Assembly: GCF_018130385.1 (NCBI RefSeq)
Contig: NZ_JAFCLU010000018.1
Span: forward strand, 62,001 to 126,000
Source of the DNA: Bradyrhizobium sp. AUGA SZCCT0283
GTDB taxonomy: Bacteria > Pseudomonadota > Alphaproteobacteria > Rhizobiales > Xanthobacteraceae
Direction: 5' to 3'
Length of the DNA: 64,000 nucleotides
Shown here: positions 9,409-18,858 of the stretch, piece after piece
Layout: every line of letters begins with the position of its first letter
Numbering within the stretch: position 1 is the first letter of the stretch
Position numbers and translations under genes: made by a program
The notes under the pieces: generated by a model
Databases searched by the model: none
Told to the model about the DNA's origin: nothing
What the model saw: the letters and a program-made list of their open reading frames with translations, nothing else

Positions 9409-9486
9409 GGAACTTCCCCTCGGCCATTGCCGGATGCCCAAGTACTGACCGACCGCTGTCGGCGGCGATCCGGCGTGGATAGCCGA

Positions 9487-10371
9487 TCAAAGGCCCAAGA
9501 TCAATTTCTGCAACGCAGACGTGTCGGATGTGGAGAAAAACGGCCGGTTCTTTGCACCCGGGTACATGCGCGGAAAAGCAAAGAAGGTGGCCGTGTAAAG
9601 CAGCCTGCCGTGCCCCGGGGCCATCCGGCTCCCCATGTGCAGGCACTTCGCGGTATCCACCATGAACGACGCAAGACGGGGCGCCTTCATCACCTTGACG
9701 TCGCCGCGTGGAACCTTGCCGAAGACGCGATCATCGGGGAAATGGCTGCCCAGCAGCGGAAAGCCAAACTTGTCGGTCGACTGCCGCGGCAGGAACGTGA
9801 ACGGCCCATCGCCGTCTTGCTCGACATCAGTGAGGTAGCTGAAGAGCTTGATTACCCTGACGTCATCATGGTCGCGATGCCAGAGTTGCGAAGACGTCAG
9901 CTCCTCACCGGTATGACGCGAATAGGACAACAGCACATAGTCGAGCCACGGTATCTCGCCGAGCGCCGTTGCGACGACATTGACCACCGCCGGCTGCAAC
10001 GCGTACTGAACGAAAACGTTGTCGGCGCTGAGTTTGCCGTCCTTCATCTCGGCATCGAGCAACCGAACCCAAAATTTCTTCCAGTTCGACGTTTGCTTGG
10101 CCTCAGCCGTCTCGATGTCGCCAAGTCTCGCCATGCCGGCTTCGGCGAACCGCTGCAGCACGGCAGGGTCCATCAGTTCGGTAACGATCGCATACCCGTT
10201 GCGATTCAATTCTTCAGCCTTGTTTCTTTCGGCCGCAGTGACATTCAGCAGTTGCGCCTGGCGCCGTCGTTCACGCTTCTCGCCGACATGCCATGCGCTG
10301 ACGCCGGATTTGACCGCATAACGGAGCGGCGAACGGTTCACATGCCATAACGCTCTCGACATCAATCCCAT
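9487..10371 (-). CDS. PhyH-like Fe(II)/2-oxoglutarate oxygenase
   Basis: The protein of about 294 residues is built around WHRDHDDVRVIKLFSYLTDV, the HxD facial-triad part of phytanoyl-CoA dioxygenase-like enzymes. A distal His follows in CLHMGSRM, and further on an Arg (GHGRLLYTATFFAFP) can bind 2-oxoglutarate. The N-terminal ELNRNGYAIVTELM is the usual entry strand of the fold. Several ATG codons are possible; 10371 gives a compact start, 10362 is an alternative, and the ORF opens at 10461. Its place between the flippase and a methyltransferase suggests oxidation or hydroxylation of a sugar or lipid carrier intermediate, which is inference. Confidence 0.72.
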   Translation of the reverse strand: MGLMSRALWHVNRSPLRYAVKSGVSAWHVGEKRERRRQAQLLNVTAAERNKAEELNRNGYAIVTELMDPAVLQRFAEAGMARLGDIETAEAKQTSNWKKFWVRLLDAEMKDGKLSADNVFVQYALQPAVVNVVATALGEIPWLDYVLLSYSRHTGEELTSSQLWHRDHDDVRVIKLFSYLTDVEQDGDGPFTFLPRQSTDKFGFPLLGSHFPDDRVFGKVPRGDVKVMKAPRLASFMVDTAKCLHMGSRMAPGHGRLLYTATFFAFPRMYPGAKNRPFFSTSDTSALQKLILGL

Positions 10372-10539
10372 CTTGGCGCACCCAGCTATTCCTGAAGAAC
10401 GAGGCACATCATTCGACCTCGATAGGCCGGGGACATGCGGGCATTTCCATAGCAAAATCAACCAGCACGGGCAAGGAGCCTACTCGGTCGCACCCGGCGG
10501 AACCTTTGATTCGATCTAGAGACGCGATGAATTCCAGCA

Positions 10540-12051
10540 TCAGGAACGCGGAGTCATCGCGCGGGCAAACCTGCCAAACATCGCGCGATCGCTTCCTGAC
10601 AAGACGATCGCGCCGCTCAATAGCCAGGCGATAATGCAGCTCAGACCGCCAACGATCCCCAGCGCTATCAAACTGCCGGGATCAAAGAACATCTTGCTGA
10701 CGACGACGAGGCCCGCAAGTATCGCCCCAACGAGCACTTGCCTTCCGAGCTGCTCCCAAAACAGGGAGCTTGGAAGTTTCATTTGCGAAAGCATGTGGTG
10801 GGCGATCACTGGCGCAAAGACGACGTAGGACACCACCCAACCCAGGATGAAGGCCCGCTCGCGAAGCCAGAGAAGGCTGAGCCCGGTTACCAGATACTGC
10901 AATCCGACCTGCAAATAGAGCAGCCGCGTATTGAAGCGAAGAAAGTCGGACCTCACCATCAACGCCGTCTGCCCCGCGCCCAGCATCACCGTGATAGCTG
11001 GAATCAACATCGACAGAGCGAGCCAGGGCCATTGATCGGAATGTTGCGGCCCAACCCACACTTTGAGTATCTCTGCCGAAAAAAGCGCTGTTACAACCAG
11101 GACCGGAACGAGGATGGCTCCGGGCAGGACGAGCCCGTTGCGGCCAAGCATTTGCAGCCGGCGCGTGTCCGTCGCTTCATCGATGTGGGTAGAAATCGGA
11201 AGAATCGCGGAGTGAAGCGGCGCCATCGTCGTTTTCAGGAAGCGAGGCAAGCGAGTGATCAGGTCATAGGTCCCTACCTCGGCAGGACCGTATAGCGCAC
11301 CGATCGCGAGAGGAACCAGCGGTTGCTGCAAGATGCCTGCGATTCGGTTGTTGAGCATCAGCCAGCAACGATGAAGAACGTCTCGCCGGTGGATGGCGGT
11401 CCATGAGCAAAACCGGAGAGAGGTCGCGGACGCGGCGCGGGCAACCACACCCGCCAGCACGATATATTTGGCGGCCATCACCGCGAGATAGGAATAAGCA
11501 ATCCACTCAAACGGCGCCCCCCGCCACACCAGCGCGTAAACGGCTGTGACGTACAGCACGTTGCCGCCCACTTCGGTCAGGCGCAGCCAGCCATATTGCT
11601 CAAATCCCTTGAGTGTTCCTTCTGCGACAAGGCCCAGGAACGCGATTGGAAGCACCAGCGCCGTGACATCGAGGATGGAGATAAAGGCAGCAGCCTGATC
11701 GGGAGCGACCTTGAAGATCGCCGCGAGCGACCCGGCGGCACTCCAGAGCGCAACACCTGAAGCGAATCCCACGGCAGCGGCAATCACGGTGAGCAGCGAC
11801 ACCTTTTCGCTTGCAGCGCGCCAATCGCCGACGCGCCCTCGCGCGACGGCCTGGGTCGTGGTTTCCGACACCCCGAAGTCGAACAATGCCAGAAATCCCG
11901 TCGGCAGGAACGCACGTACGAGCACTATCAGGCCCAGCACGGCCAGGCCGTAGGACCTTGCAATCAATCCGACCGCAAACAGGCCGAGCACGCCCGCCAA
12001 CGCGTAGGCAACGGCCGAGATAACTGTGTTTTGCACGAATCGGCGCAGCAC
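10540..12051 (-). CDS. Wzx-type polysaccharide flippase (MATE/MOP superfamily)
   Basis: This 503-residue protein has roughly twelve to fourteen membrane segments. The N-terminal NTVISAVAYALAGVLGLFAVGLIARSYG stretch, split by charged turns, is typical of the polysaccharide-transporter family, with a conserved LPRFLK and TDTRRLQMLGRNGL region in mid-protein. It would flip undecaprenyl-linked repeat units across the inner membrane. It starts with GTG two bases after the stop of the upstream gene, so expression is coupled. A second, unrelated-looking flippase lies at 29670-31190, so the locus may handle two different units. Confidence 0.85.
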   Translation of the reverse strand: MLRRFVQNTVISAVAYALAGVLGLFAVGLIARSYGLAVLGLIVLVRAFLPTGFLALFDFGVSETTTQAVARGRVGDWRAASEKVSLLTVIAAAVGFASGVALWSAAGSLAAIFKVAPDQAAAFISILDVTALVLPIAFLGLVAEGTLKGFEQYGWLRLTEVGGNVLYVTAVYALVWRGAPFEWIAYSYLAVMAAKYIVLAGVVARAASATSLRFCSWTAIHRRDVLHRCWLMLNNRIAGILQQPLVPLAIGALYGPAEVGTYDLITRLPRFLKTTMAPLHSAILPISTHIDEATDTRRLQMLGRNGLVLPGAILVPVLVVTALFSAEILKVWVGPQHSDQWPWLALSMLIPAITVMLGAGQTALMVRSDFLRFNTRLLYLQVGLQYLVTGLSLLWLRERAFILGWVVSYVVFAPVIAHHMLSQMKLPSSLFWEQLGRQVLVGAILAGLVVVSKMFFDPGSLIALGIVGGLSCIIAWLLSGAIVLSGSDRAMFGRFARAMTPRS

Positions 12052-12053
12052 GA

Positions 12054-13460
12054 TCAGACCGCCTCCGTTAACTGCAGGCTTGCGCCGCTCAAGGCCCTCG
12101 ACATCCGGCGCGTGTTACCCGTCACCCGTTGCGCAAAAAAAATCCGGCCGTCTCCCGAAGCCGCGCAGATACGCTGCAGCACCGAATTCACCATCTCCGG
12201 CGCAAATGCCTTGCCGAGGCGGCGGCGTTCATTTTCCGGGGGGCTATAGCTGCGGCGGAGCGCCGAACTTGTCTTGTAGCCAAGCGCCCACCGGATCGCC
12301 TCCGCCGCGACGCCGCGAAGCGACGGTTGCGGCGGCGTCGAGGCGCCGCCGCGTTTTCCGCCACGCGCGGCCGCGATCGCGTCGAGAACCGCCTCTGTGA
12401 CACGCGACGAGTTCGCGCCATCGACCGCGGTAAAGAGGTCGCCGATGATCTGTTGCCGAAATTGCTCGGTATCCTTGGCAACCGAAGGCAGCCGGCCATC
12501 GAGCCCCTGCTGCACCAGTTCGATGAGGTCGGACTCTGACCCGGCGCCACGACTGACCCGCGTCGCGGCGTCCAGTCGCAGCGATGGCGTGTTGAACCAC
12601 TCCATGCTTAGGGGTTCCACCTTCAGCATCGTGGCCTCGATCGCGGTGGAACAATTCTGATGAACCAGCAAGCGCGCGCCGCTGATCCACTCCAGCGAGG
12701 TGCCGTCCTGACGCACATGAAAATTCGGCAACTTGGTGAGCACATCGTAGGAGGCGATGTTCTCGAACGGATGCGGGCGCAGGACAAACTGGACGTCCTT
12801 GAAGTGCTTCGCCAGCCTGGTCGATGTCTCAAGCACCGACCGGTAGGCCTGGCCGGCGTCGATAATGAACTGGCGCGCGAACTCCCGCGAAAAGCCCGCC
12901 TGCACCATCGCGTCCTCCTCGTCCGAAGAACTATCGGAGAAGCGTGGATTGGCAACGGGAAAATTGGTGTTGATGAGCACGTAGCCGGGCTCGATCGACG
13001 GCTTTGGCAGCGCCGCGCGCCAGGGCTCCGCGCAGAAATCGTAACGGGGACATCCGGTCGTATGAAGCAGCGCCGCCGGCACCGTGCCGCGGCGCAGGAA
13101 GGCCGCGTGCTGGGCCCGCCCCCAGACGCAATAGAGGTCCACAAGATCGGTGCAGCCGACGCTCTTGACCATTTCGGCAAACTGATCCGGATTCTTGCCG
13201 CCGATTCCCTCGGTATCGAGCACGCCGACCAGAATTCCCGCGCGCTTGTAGGACTTGATCAGATCGGCATTGTTGGGCCTTGTATAGTTCACCAGCACCA
13301 TATCCGGACGCAGCGCCGGCACGTCGAAACCCTGCTCATACATGGGTACCAAGGTAACGGTCACCGCTTTGGTTGCGAGTTGCCGGCCCAGCAATACCAG
13401 TCCCTCGAGATCGCGAAGCGGGTTATCGACGATCAGGCAGACATGCGGCTTGTCAGGCAC
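12054..13460 (-). CDS. Surface carbohydrate biosynthesis protein (GT-B-like transferase)
   Basis: The 468-residue protein starts at a GTG that overlaps pseI by eight bases and is preceded by GAGAGG five bases upstream. It opens with VCLIVDNPLRDLEG and contains VLRPHPFENIASY and RLLVHQNCSTAIEATMLK. These motifs are seen in a family of surface-carbohydrate proteins related in fold to CDP-glycerol/Kdo transferases, where a His-Pro and a Ser/Thr-rich loop bind the nucleotide. Placed right after pseI, it is a candidate for transferring the CMP-nonulosonate. The family resemblance is moderately sure; the role as a pseudaminyltransferase is inference. Confidence 0.7.
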   Translation of the reverse strand: MPDKPHVCLIVDNPLRDLEGLVLLGRQLATKAVTVTLVPMYEQGFDVPALRPDMVLVNYTRPNNADLIKSYKRAGILVGVLDTEGIGGKNPDQFAEMVKSVGCTDLVDLYCVWGRAQHAAFLRRGTVPAALLHTTGCPRYDFCAEPWRAALPKPSIEPGYVLINTNFPVANPRFSDSSSDEEDAMVQAGFSREFARQFIIDAGQAYRSVLETSTRLAKHFKDVQFVLRPHPFENIASYDVLTKLPNFHVRQDGTSLEWISGARLLVHQNCSTAIEATMLKVEPLSMEWFNTPSLRLDAATRVSRGAGSESDLIELVQQGLDGRLPSVAKDTEQFRQQIIGDLFTAVDGANSSRVTEAVLDAIAAARGGKRGGASTPPQPSLRGVAAEAIRWALGYKTSSALRRSYSPPENERRRLGKAFAPEMVNSVLQRICAASGDGRIFFAQRVTGNTRRMSRALSGASLQLTEAV

Positions 13461-14562
13461 GGGCGCCTCTCGGCAATTCCTGCGACGGCGCCACATTGTC
13501 ATCGGGCGACGTCAGGAGCTCCCAGCTCATCGGCGTGCCGCGGCGCACCGCGCGGCCCACGCGCATGCCGATCAGGCTCTCGAAATATTTGGGCGGCAGG
13601 CCCAGGCCCGGACGGATGATTCTCAAATTGTTTTCCGTCAGAACGTCACCGGCGGCAAGATCCTCAGCCACGTACAGCGAACGGCGGAAGATTTGCGACT
13701 GATGCTCTTTTTCGGTCAATCCGTAATAGACTTGGCCCAGCGCCAACCAGGCGCGTTCGGTCTCGACCACCAACGCCGCCATTTCGTCGGGCTCCATGGA
13801 GAACGTCGAATCGACCCCGCCATCGGCGCGCGACAGCGTAAAATGCTTTTCGATGACGCTGGCGCCGAGCGCAACGCTCGCGACGCCCGCCGCGATGCCA
13901 AAGGTGTGGTCCGAAAGCCCCACCTCGCACCCGAACAATGCACGCATATGCGGGATCGTCAGGAGATTGGTATCGGAAGCCGCTGCCGGATAGGTGCTCG
14001 TACATTTGAGCAGTACCAGGTCCTTACAGCCGGCCTCCCTCGCGCAGCGAACGGCTTCGTCGACGTCGGCGACGGTCGCCATGCCCGTTGAGATAATCAT
14101 CGGCTTGCCGGTCGCGGCAACCTTGCGAATGAGGGGCAGATCCGTGTTTTCGAACGACGCGATCTTGTAGCAGGACACGCCGAGCTGCTCGAGAAAATCG
14201 ACGGCGGATGCATCGAACGGCGTCGAAAACGGAATCATGCCAAGCGACCGCGCGCGTTCAAAGATCGGGGCGTGCCACTCCCACGGAGTGTGCGCTTCCT
14301 GGTAGAGCTTGTGGAGCGATCTACCCTTCCACAGGCTGTTGGGATCGTCGATGAAGAACTCGTCGCGGCTGAGGTTCAGCGTCATCGTGTCGGCGGTATA
14401 GGTCTGCAATTTCAGCGCATGCGCTCCGGACTTGGCGGCGGCATCGACGATTGCCAGCGCACGGTCGAGCGATTGATTATGGTTGCCCGACATTTCCGCG
14501 ATGATGAACGGCTGGTGCGAGCGACCGATCGCGCGGCCCGCAATCATGATTGTCTCACTCAT
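13453..14562 (-). CDS. pseI: Pseudaminic acid synthase, PseI
   Basis: Condenses 2,4-diamido-2,4,6-trideoxy-L-altrose with phosphoenolpyruvate. The 369-residue protein has an N-terminal NeuB barrel (FIIAEMSGNHNQ, ALKLQTYTADTMTL, FSTPFD, STGMATVADV, SDHTFGIAAG, EKHFTL) and a C-terminal SAF antifreeze-like domain (RRSLYVAEDLAAGDVLTENNLR). TADTMTL is the PseI rather than NeuB version of that segment. The start at 14562 overlaps the upstream formyltransferase stop by eight bases. Both neighbours overlap it, so the synthesis genes are strongly coupled. Confidence 0.95.
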   Translation of the reverse strand: MSETIMIAGRAIGRSHQPFIIAEMSGNHNQSLDRALAIVDAAAKSGAHALKLQTYTADTMTLNLSRDEFFIDDPNSLWKGRSLHKLYQEAHTPWEWHAPIFERARSLGMIPFSTPFDASAVDFLEQLGVSCYKIASFENTDLPLIRKVAATGKPMIISTGMATVADVDEAVRCAREAGCKDLVLLKCTSTYPAAASDTNLLTIPHMRALFGCEVGLSDHTFGIAAGVASVALGASVIEKHFTLSRADGGVDSTFSMEPDEMAALVVETERAWLALGQVYYGLTEKEHQSQIFRRSLYVAEDLAAGDVLTENNLRIIRPGLGLPPKYFESLIGMRVGRAVRRGTPMSWELLTSPDDNVAPSQELPRGARA

Positions 14563-15205
14563 CGGAAGCTCCAGCTTTTTCAATACGTACGAGATAGCGA
14601 TGGCCGCGCAGGTGGAAGAATGCCGGAAAGCGCTGCGAGTCCGCTACCCTCAACAGGTCGAATTGCTCGGCGATCGAGCGCGACGGATCGAGCCGGGAGT
14701 CTTCCGGCGTGCGACGGCGATAATAGCTCGGCGGCCGGTCATCCTGAGGCACGGGCGTTCCGGACCCAATGATCTCGAGCGCATGGTCCATCAATTCCAG
14801 CTCTATGGCGAACAGTCCCTCGTTGATCTCCTCGCTCAGCTCGTGCCCTTCGAGCACCAGGGGCCGCTGCGCCCAGATGGCGCCGGTATCAACCAGGTCC
14901 TGTGCCTCGATCAGGGACACGACGATGCGATTCTTTCCCTCGAGTATCTGCCATATATGCGGGGACCAGCCGCGTCCTTCCGGAAGATCGCTCGCATGAA
15001 TGACAAGCGTCGTTCCATACTTCTGTCGGTCCGCGGCCGAGATGATCTCATGGCACGAGATCAGGAAGAGAACATCCCCGCCGGTCAGCTCGCTTTTTTG
15101 CCGAACCAGTTCGACCCTGTGATTGGCCGCTGCGCCCCTCACCCACTGCTCCAGATGTGGATAGACCGGGTGCGTCGTGCTCGAGCAGAGAACTGAAACC
15201 TTCAT
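14555..15205 (-). CDS. Formyltransferase in the pseudaminic-acid operon (probable replacement for PseH)
   Basis: The 216-residue protein resembles the catalytic half of methionyl-tRNA and sugar formyltransferases: LVIHASDLPEGRGWSPHIW carries the catalytic His, and AQDLVDTGAIWAQ carries the Asp. It lies between pseG and pseI, exactly where pathways need an N4-acyltransferase, and no GNAT-type PseH is visible in the window. It would use N10-formyltetrahydrofolate to formylate UDP-4-amino-4,6-dideoxy-AltNAc, leading to a 7-N-formyl pseudaminic acid. The Asn that precedes the catalytic His by two residues in ArnA is Val here. The fold is fairly certain; the exact substrate is inferred from context. 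Confidence 0.8.
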   Translation of the reverse strand: MKVSVLCSSTTHPVYPHLEQWVRGAAANHRVELVRQKSELTGGDVLFLISCHEIISAADRQKYGTTLVIHASDLPEGRGWSPHIWQILEGKNRIVVSLIEAQDLVDTGAIWAQRPLVLEGHELSEEINEGLFAIELELMDHALEIIGSGTPVPQDDRPPSYYRRRTPEDSRLDPSRSIAEQFDLLRVADSQRFPAFFHLRGHRYLVRIEKAGASDE

Positions 15206-15369
15206 TATCGACCATCACTGGCGATTCCGCGGAATTGTGGAACCCTGCCGAAGCGCAATTAGCATAGAAAATGCGGTCAAACACCAGTTAAGAACGCCTG
15301 CGATCACCGATGGAATTGGCCTGGTTTGCCCGCTGCCGGGTCACCCCGAACCACGTTTTCCTGGTCCGT

Positions 15370-15382
15370 CAGCCTTCGGCTG
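15370..15382 (-). terminator. Weak hairpin after pseG
   Basis: CAGCC and GGCTG can pair around a three-base loop ten bases after the pseG stop. There is no T-tract, so it may be only an attenuating or RNA-stabilising element in the 186-base gap before the formyltransferase gene. Confidence 0.2.
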
Positions 15383-15391
15383 CGGCCGGTT

Positions 15392-16504
15392 CTAGACGCT
15401 ATCCAGCGATCGCATGGCTTTCCGCACCCGGGAGGTGCCCAGCCCGTCGACAAGCGCTCGGGCGGCCTGTCCCATCGCGCGGGTCCGCGCGGGATCGTCC
15501 AGCATCGACCGGAGGGTTCCCGCAACCTGATCCACCGTGACCGAACCCGCTGAACCGAGATAGGCGGCCGCGCCGCAACCGGCGAGTGCGGTCAACGCGC
15601 CGGTCTGATTATCGGCGATATCAACCGCGATGGTTGGCAGCGCGAGACAGCAGCGCTCCCAGCTCATCACGCCGCCCGCCCCGATCGCGAGGTCGGCGCG
15701 CGTCATCAGTTCGGCCATGTTGTCCGCGCCACGGTGCAACTCGGCGAGCGGCATTTCCCGGCAAAGATCCGAAATCGAATCGGCGTGCGGATTGCTCAGT
15801 CCGATCGCGACGTCGACGGCAAGCCAGGGCAGCGACAGGCTTTTGATGGCGGATAATGCCTTCGCAGTCTCGTTGCCGGGATCGGAGCCGCCGTAGCACA
15901 CGAGGATGCGGCCCACCTTGCCGCTCCGCTCCGTCAGCGATTCGCGTTGCCTTGCGAATTCCCGGCGAAGCAATGCATAGGCCGGACCCAGCAGCGGCCG
16001 GCAAGTTGGAGGCAAGTGACCGCGATAACGATGCTCCATGTCCAGAACCAAATTCTGGTCAAGCAGGATGTCGCAGTCGTGGTTCCGATCGGCAAGGTCA
16101 TCGATCGCAAGGATGCGAGGCGCACATTTGCGCTGCATGCGCTCCCATCTCGCATCAAGTGCATAGTGATCGACGATGAGCCAGTCGACCGTCCCGATGC
16201 GATCGATCGCGTCCAATGTCTGCCCGGCGTCTTTTTGCCAGGTCGTCGGCAGCCAGGGCGCATAGGCGGTTCCGTCTGCCTCCGGAGCGTCCGGACGGCG
16301 GTCGGGATCCGGCAGCAGCCGCACGGAATGCCCCTCGCCTTCGATCAGGCTTGTCAGGCGAGCCGCATGGCTGCGCAACAGGAAGAATACGTTTGCGCCG
16401 TCGTCGGCCAAATCGCGGGCCAGGCTGAGGCACCTCATGAGATGCCCCATGCCCATTTCGGTGGAAGCATCGACGCGGACGACGACCCGTTGCACCGCCT
16501 TCAT
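15392..16504 (-). CDS. pseG: UDP-2,4-diamido-2,4,6-trideoxy-beta-L-altropyranose hydrolase, PseG
   Basis: Removes UDP from the diacylated altrose before PseI acts. The 370-residue protein begins VVVRVDASTEMGMGHLMRCLSLA, the PseG glycine-rich loop with the His that serves as catalytic base. Further motifs are LLDQNL, PTCRPLLGPAYALLRREF, ILVCYGGSDPGNET and AIGAGGVMSWERCCLALPTI (donor UDP site). ATG at 16504 is used; a TTG lies one codon upstream. It is the first gene of the leftward operon, with its promoter presumably in the 186-base divergent gap to 16691. Confidence 0.94.
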   Translation of the reverse strand: MKAVQRVVVRVDASTEMGMGHLMRCLSLARDLADDGANVFFLLRSHAARLTSLIEGEGHSVRLLPDPDRRPDAPEADGTAYAPWLPTTWQKDAGQTLDAIDRIGTVDWLIVDHYALDARWERMQRKCAPRILAIDDLADRNHDCDILLDQNLVLDMEHRYRGHLPPTCRPLLGPAYALLRREFARQRESLTERSGKVGRILVCYGGSDPGNETAKALSAIKSLSLPWLAVDVAIGLSNPHADSISDLCREMPLAELHRGADNMAELMTRADLAIGAGGVMSWERCCLALPTIAVDIADNQTGALTALAGCGAAAYLGSAGSVTVDQVAGTLRSMLDDPARTRAMGQAARALVDGLGTSRVRKAMRSLDSV

Positions 16505-16690
16505 CAAGCTGGCCTTGGATATTTCGGATGTCTGCTCATGGAGAAGGTCGACCCGTCACAATGGCCGTGCTATCCGCCGACCCACGAACCAGCCGCCAAT
16601 GTCCGGTTCAGGTCGCGCCGTAGCGACACTTGAACCATCGCGCCACACTCTATAATCCCGGACACCAGCAAAGCAACAATCCAGCAAGAT
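16505..16690. promoter_or_regulatory. Divergent intergenic region between pseG and the capsule-type gene
   Basis: 186 bases separate two divergent operons, so promoters for both must lie here. The stretch is less GC-rich near 16650-16690. I see no clear consensus -35/-10 pair or operator and claim only location. Confidence 0.4.
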
Positions 16691-18097
16691 ATGCCCCCGC
16701 GCAACGACAATATGATCCTGATCACCACGCTCGCCGAATATCAGACCCGGTTCTGGATTCCCGTGGCGCAGCGCTTGCGCCGCGCGGGGAGCGAAGTGCA
16801 ACTGCTTGCATTCGACGATCGCAGCGCGGAAATGGCGGAGGCGCAAGGTATCCCGGTCGTCAACATGTACCGGACCGGCCTTCAGGATGGCGCCCCGGTC
16901 GATGACCCCCAGGCCTTTGCGGCAAGGATCGCCGATTACGGCCTGGATGGAACCAACTTCCTGTTCAGCCACGAACGCGTCACGTTTGGCATTCGCGATA
17001 CCGCCGCGCTACGCCGGCGGTTCATGATCTACACCAACGCAATGGAAGTCGCGCTCGACCGCCTGGCGGCCGCGGGGCGGCAGGCGATCGCGGTTCAGGA
17101 GCTCGGCGGATTCCTCTCTGTCATCGCCTGCTTCTACGCCGCGAAGAAGCGCGGTGTCCAAAACTGGTTCATCGAGCCGTCGTTCTTTCGCGGCAGGCTT
17201 TACTATACGCCGGACAGTCTTGCTGCCCCCGATACGATGCGGACGCCGGCGGACGCGGTCTCCACTGACGTGCGCGCCTACCTTGACGAAACCTTGCGGC
17301 AGCAATCCATTGTGATTCCGCAAAAGGACCGGCACCAATATTCGGCGGCGTTCAACAAGATCGCCAACGCGCGGAACGCGCGCCGCCTGGTCGAGAAGCT
17401 CTGGGACCAGTTCGCACTCGGCAAGCATCAGGAGTTCGGACATAACCTCCGCCACGCCCGGGCGCATGCCGCCATGGCGGTTGGCGCGACGCGGCTGCGA
17501 AAACTCTATCGCCCGATGCCGGACGCGCCGTTCGTCTACTACCCCCTGCACGTACCGGCCGACATGGCGCTGACGCTTCGCTCGCCGGAGTATCTCGACC
17601 AGGTCGCGACCATCGACTTCCTGCTACGCACCATTCCGGATACGCACGTCCTCGTCGTGAAGGAGCATCCGGCCCAGATCGGCGCGATTCCCGCCGGCCG
17701 CCTGTTCGAACTCGCGCGCCGCTTCGATAATTTCATCCTGCTGCCGCCGCAAACCAACAATTACACCGTGCTTGGCCGCGCCGATGCGATTGTCTCGGTC
17801 AACAGCAAATCGGGCGCCGAAGCGGTGCTGCTCGGCAAGCCCGTCGTGGTGATGGGCGATGCATTCTATCGCTCCTGCCCGCTGGTGTTCGCCGTCGATC
17901 GTCTTGCGGACGTTCCGCAGCGGCTTCGCGACGCCCTGGCCGCGCCGCCGTTCGACCCTGCCGATACCGCGCCCTATTTCGAAACCGCCTGGCGGCAATC
18001 GTTTCCCGGCGAACTTTATATCAGCGATCCCAAGCAGCTCGACACATTTTCGGGTTCGTTGCTGTCTGCGATCAGCGAACCGCGCCGCGCGGATTGA
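16691..18097 (+). CDS. Capsule-biosynthesis-type (KpsS/KpsC-like) transferase
   Basis: The 468-residue protein begins ILITTLAEYQTRFWIP. Its C-terminal half has VYYPLHVPADMALTLRSPEY, HVLVVKEHPAQIGA and ADAIVSVNSKSGAEAVLLGKPVVVMG, the nucleotide-site motifs of capsule polysaccharide synthesis proteins of the KpsS/LipB group, which transfer CMP-activated keto-acids. In a pse locus this makes it a second candidate for handling a CMP-nonulosonate, by inference. An ATG at 16712 is an alternative start. The stop is followed, with a short overlap of possible starts, by a GT2 gene. Confidence 0.7.
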   Translation: MPPRNDNMILITTLAEYQTRFWIPVAQRLRRAGSEVQLLAFDDRSAEMAEAQGIPVVNMYRTGLQDGAPVDDPQAFAARIADYGLDGTNFLFSHERVTFGIRDTAALRRRFMIYTNAMEVALDRLAAAGRQAIAVQELGGFLSVIACFYAAKKRGVQNWFIEPSFFRGRLYYTPDSLAAPDTMRTPADAVSTDVRAYLDETLRQQSIVIPQKDRHQYSAAFNKIANARNARRLVEKLWDQFALGKHQEFGHNLRHARAHAAMAVGATRLRKLYRPMPDAPFVYYPLHVPADMALTLRSPEYLDQVATIDFLLRTIPDTHVLVVKEHPAQIGAIPAGRLFELARRFDNFILLPPQTNNYTVLGRADAIVSVNSKSGAEAVLLGKPVVVMGDAFYRSCPLVFAVDRLADVPQRLRDALAAPPFDPADTAPYFETAWRQSFPGELYISDPKQLDTFSGSLLSAISEPRRAD

Positions 18098-18108
18098 AAG
18101 GCTTCTCC

Positions 18109-18858
18109 ATGGCGCTCGTTTCGATCATCACCCCATCGTGGAACGTGGCGCCGCTGATCGGCGAAACCATCGCCTCGGTTCAGGCCCAAACCATGACGGA
18201 CTGGGAGCTATTGATCGCCGATGACTGTTCGACGGACCAGACCGCCGCGATCGTGGAAAGCCACGCAGCGCAGGATCCGCGGGTCAAGCTGATCCGCCAG
18301 CCCCGCAACGGAGGTCCGGCGCTGGCCCGCCAGGCCGCGATCGAGCGGGCACAGGGCCGCTTCATCGCGTTTCTCGACAGTGACGATCTGTGGCTGCCCG
18401 CCAAGCTCGAGCGGCAGATCGCCTTCGCGCAAGCGAAGCGTGCGGCGCTGAGCTATACGGCATTCCGCCGCATCAACGAGACGGGATCGGTCACCGGCCG
18501 CCTGATCGAGATGCCGGCCTCGTTGAACTATGAGCAACTGCTCAAGAATACCTCGATCGCCACCCTGACGGCGCTCGTCGATCGCGACGTCGCGGGCAAC
18601 ATCGCCATGAAGAACGAGCCGTATGACGATTTCTGCCTCTGGCTGAGCATCCTCAAGCCGGGACATGTCGCCCACGGACTCAACGAGGACCTCGCCCGCT
18701 ACCGCGTGCGGGGCTCATCGGTCTCCAGCCGCCCACTCCGGTCCGCCGGCTGGGTCTGGCACATCTACCGCAACGTGGAGCAGCTTTCGCCGATCAAATC
18801 CGCTTGGTGCTTCGCGCATTGGAGCGCGCGCGCCTGGCTGAAGCGGCGAGAGTTCTGA
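18109..18858 (+). CDS. Family 2 glycosyltransferase
   Basis: The 249-residue GT-A transferase starts ALVSIITPSWNVAPLIGETI. It has IADDCSTDQTAAIV, PRNGGPALARQAAIERAQGRFIAFLDSDD (DxD metal site) and AKLERQIAFA, all typical of GT2 enzymes of the WcaA group. ATG at 18109 is preferred because GAAAGG lies seven bases upstream; a TTG at 18094 would overlap the previous gene by four bases. It would add one residue to the polysaccharide repeat unit. Donor and acceptor are unknown. Confidence 0.88.
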   Translation: MALVSIITPSWNVAPLIGETIASVQAQTMTDWELLIADDCSTDQTAAIVESHAAQDPRVKLIRQPRNGGPALARQAAIERAQGRFIAFLDSDDLWLPAKLERQIAFAQAKRAALSYTAFRRINETGSVTGRLIEMPASLNYEQLLKNTSIATLTALVDRDVAGNIAMKNEPYDDFCLWLSILKPGHVAHGLNEDLARYRVRGSSVSSRPLRSAGWVWHIYRNVEQLSPIKSAWCFAHWSARAWLKRREF

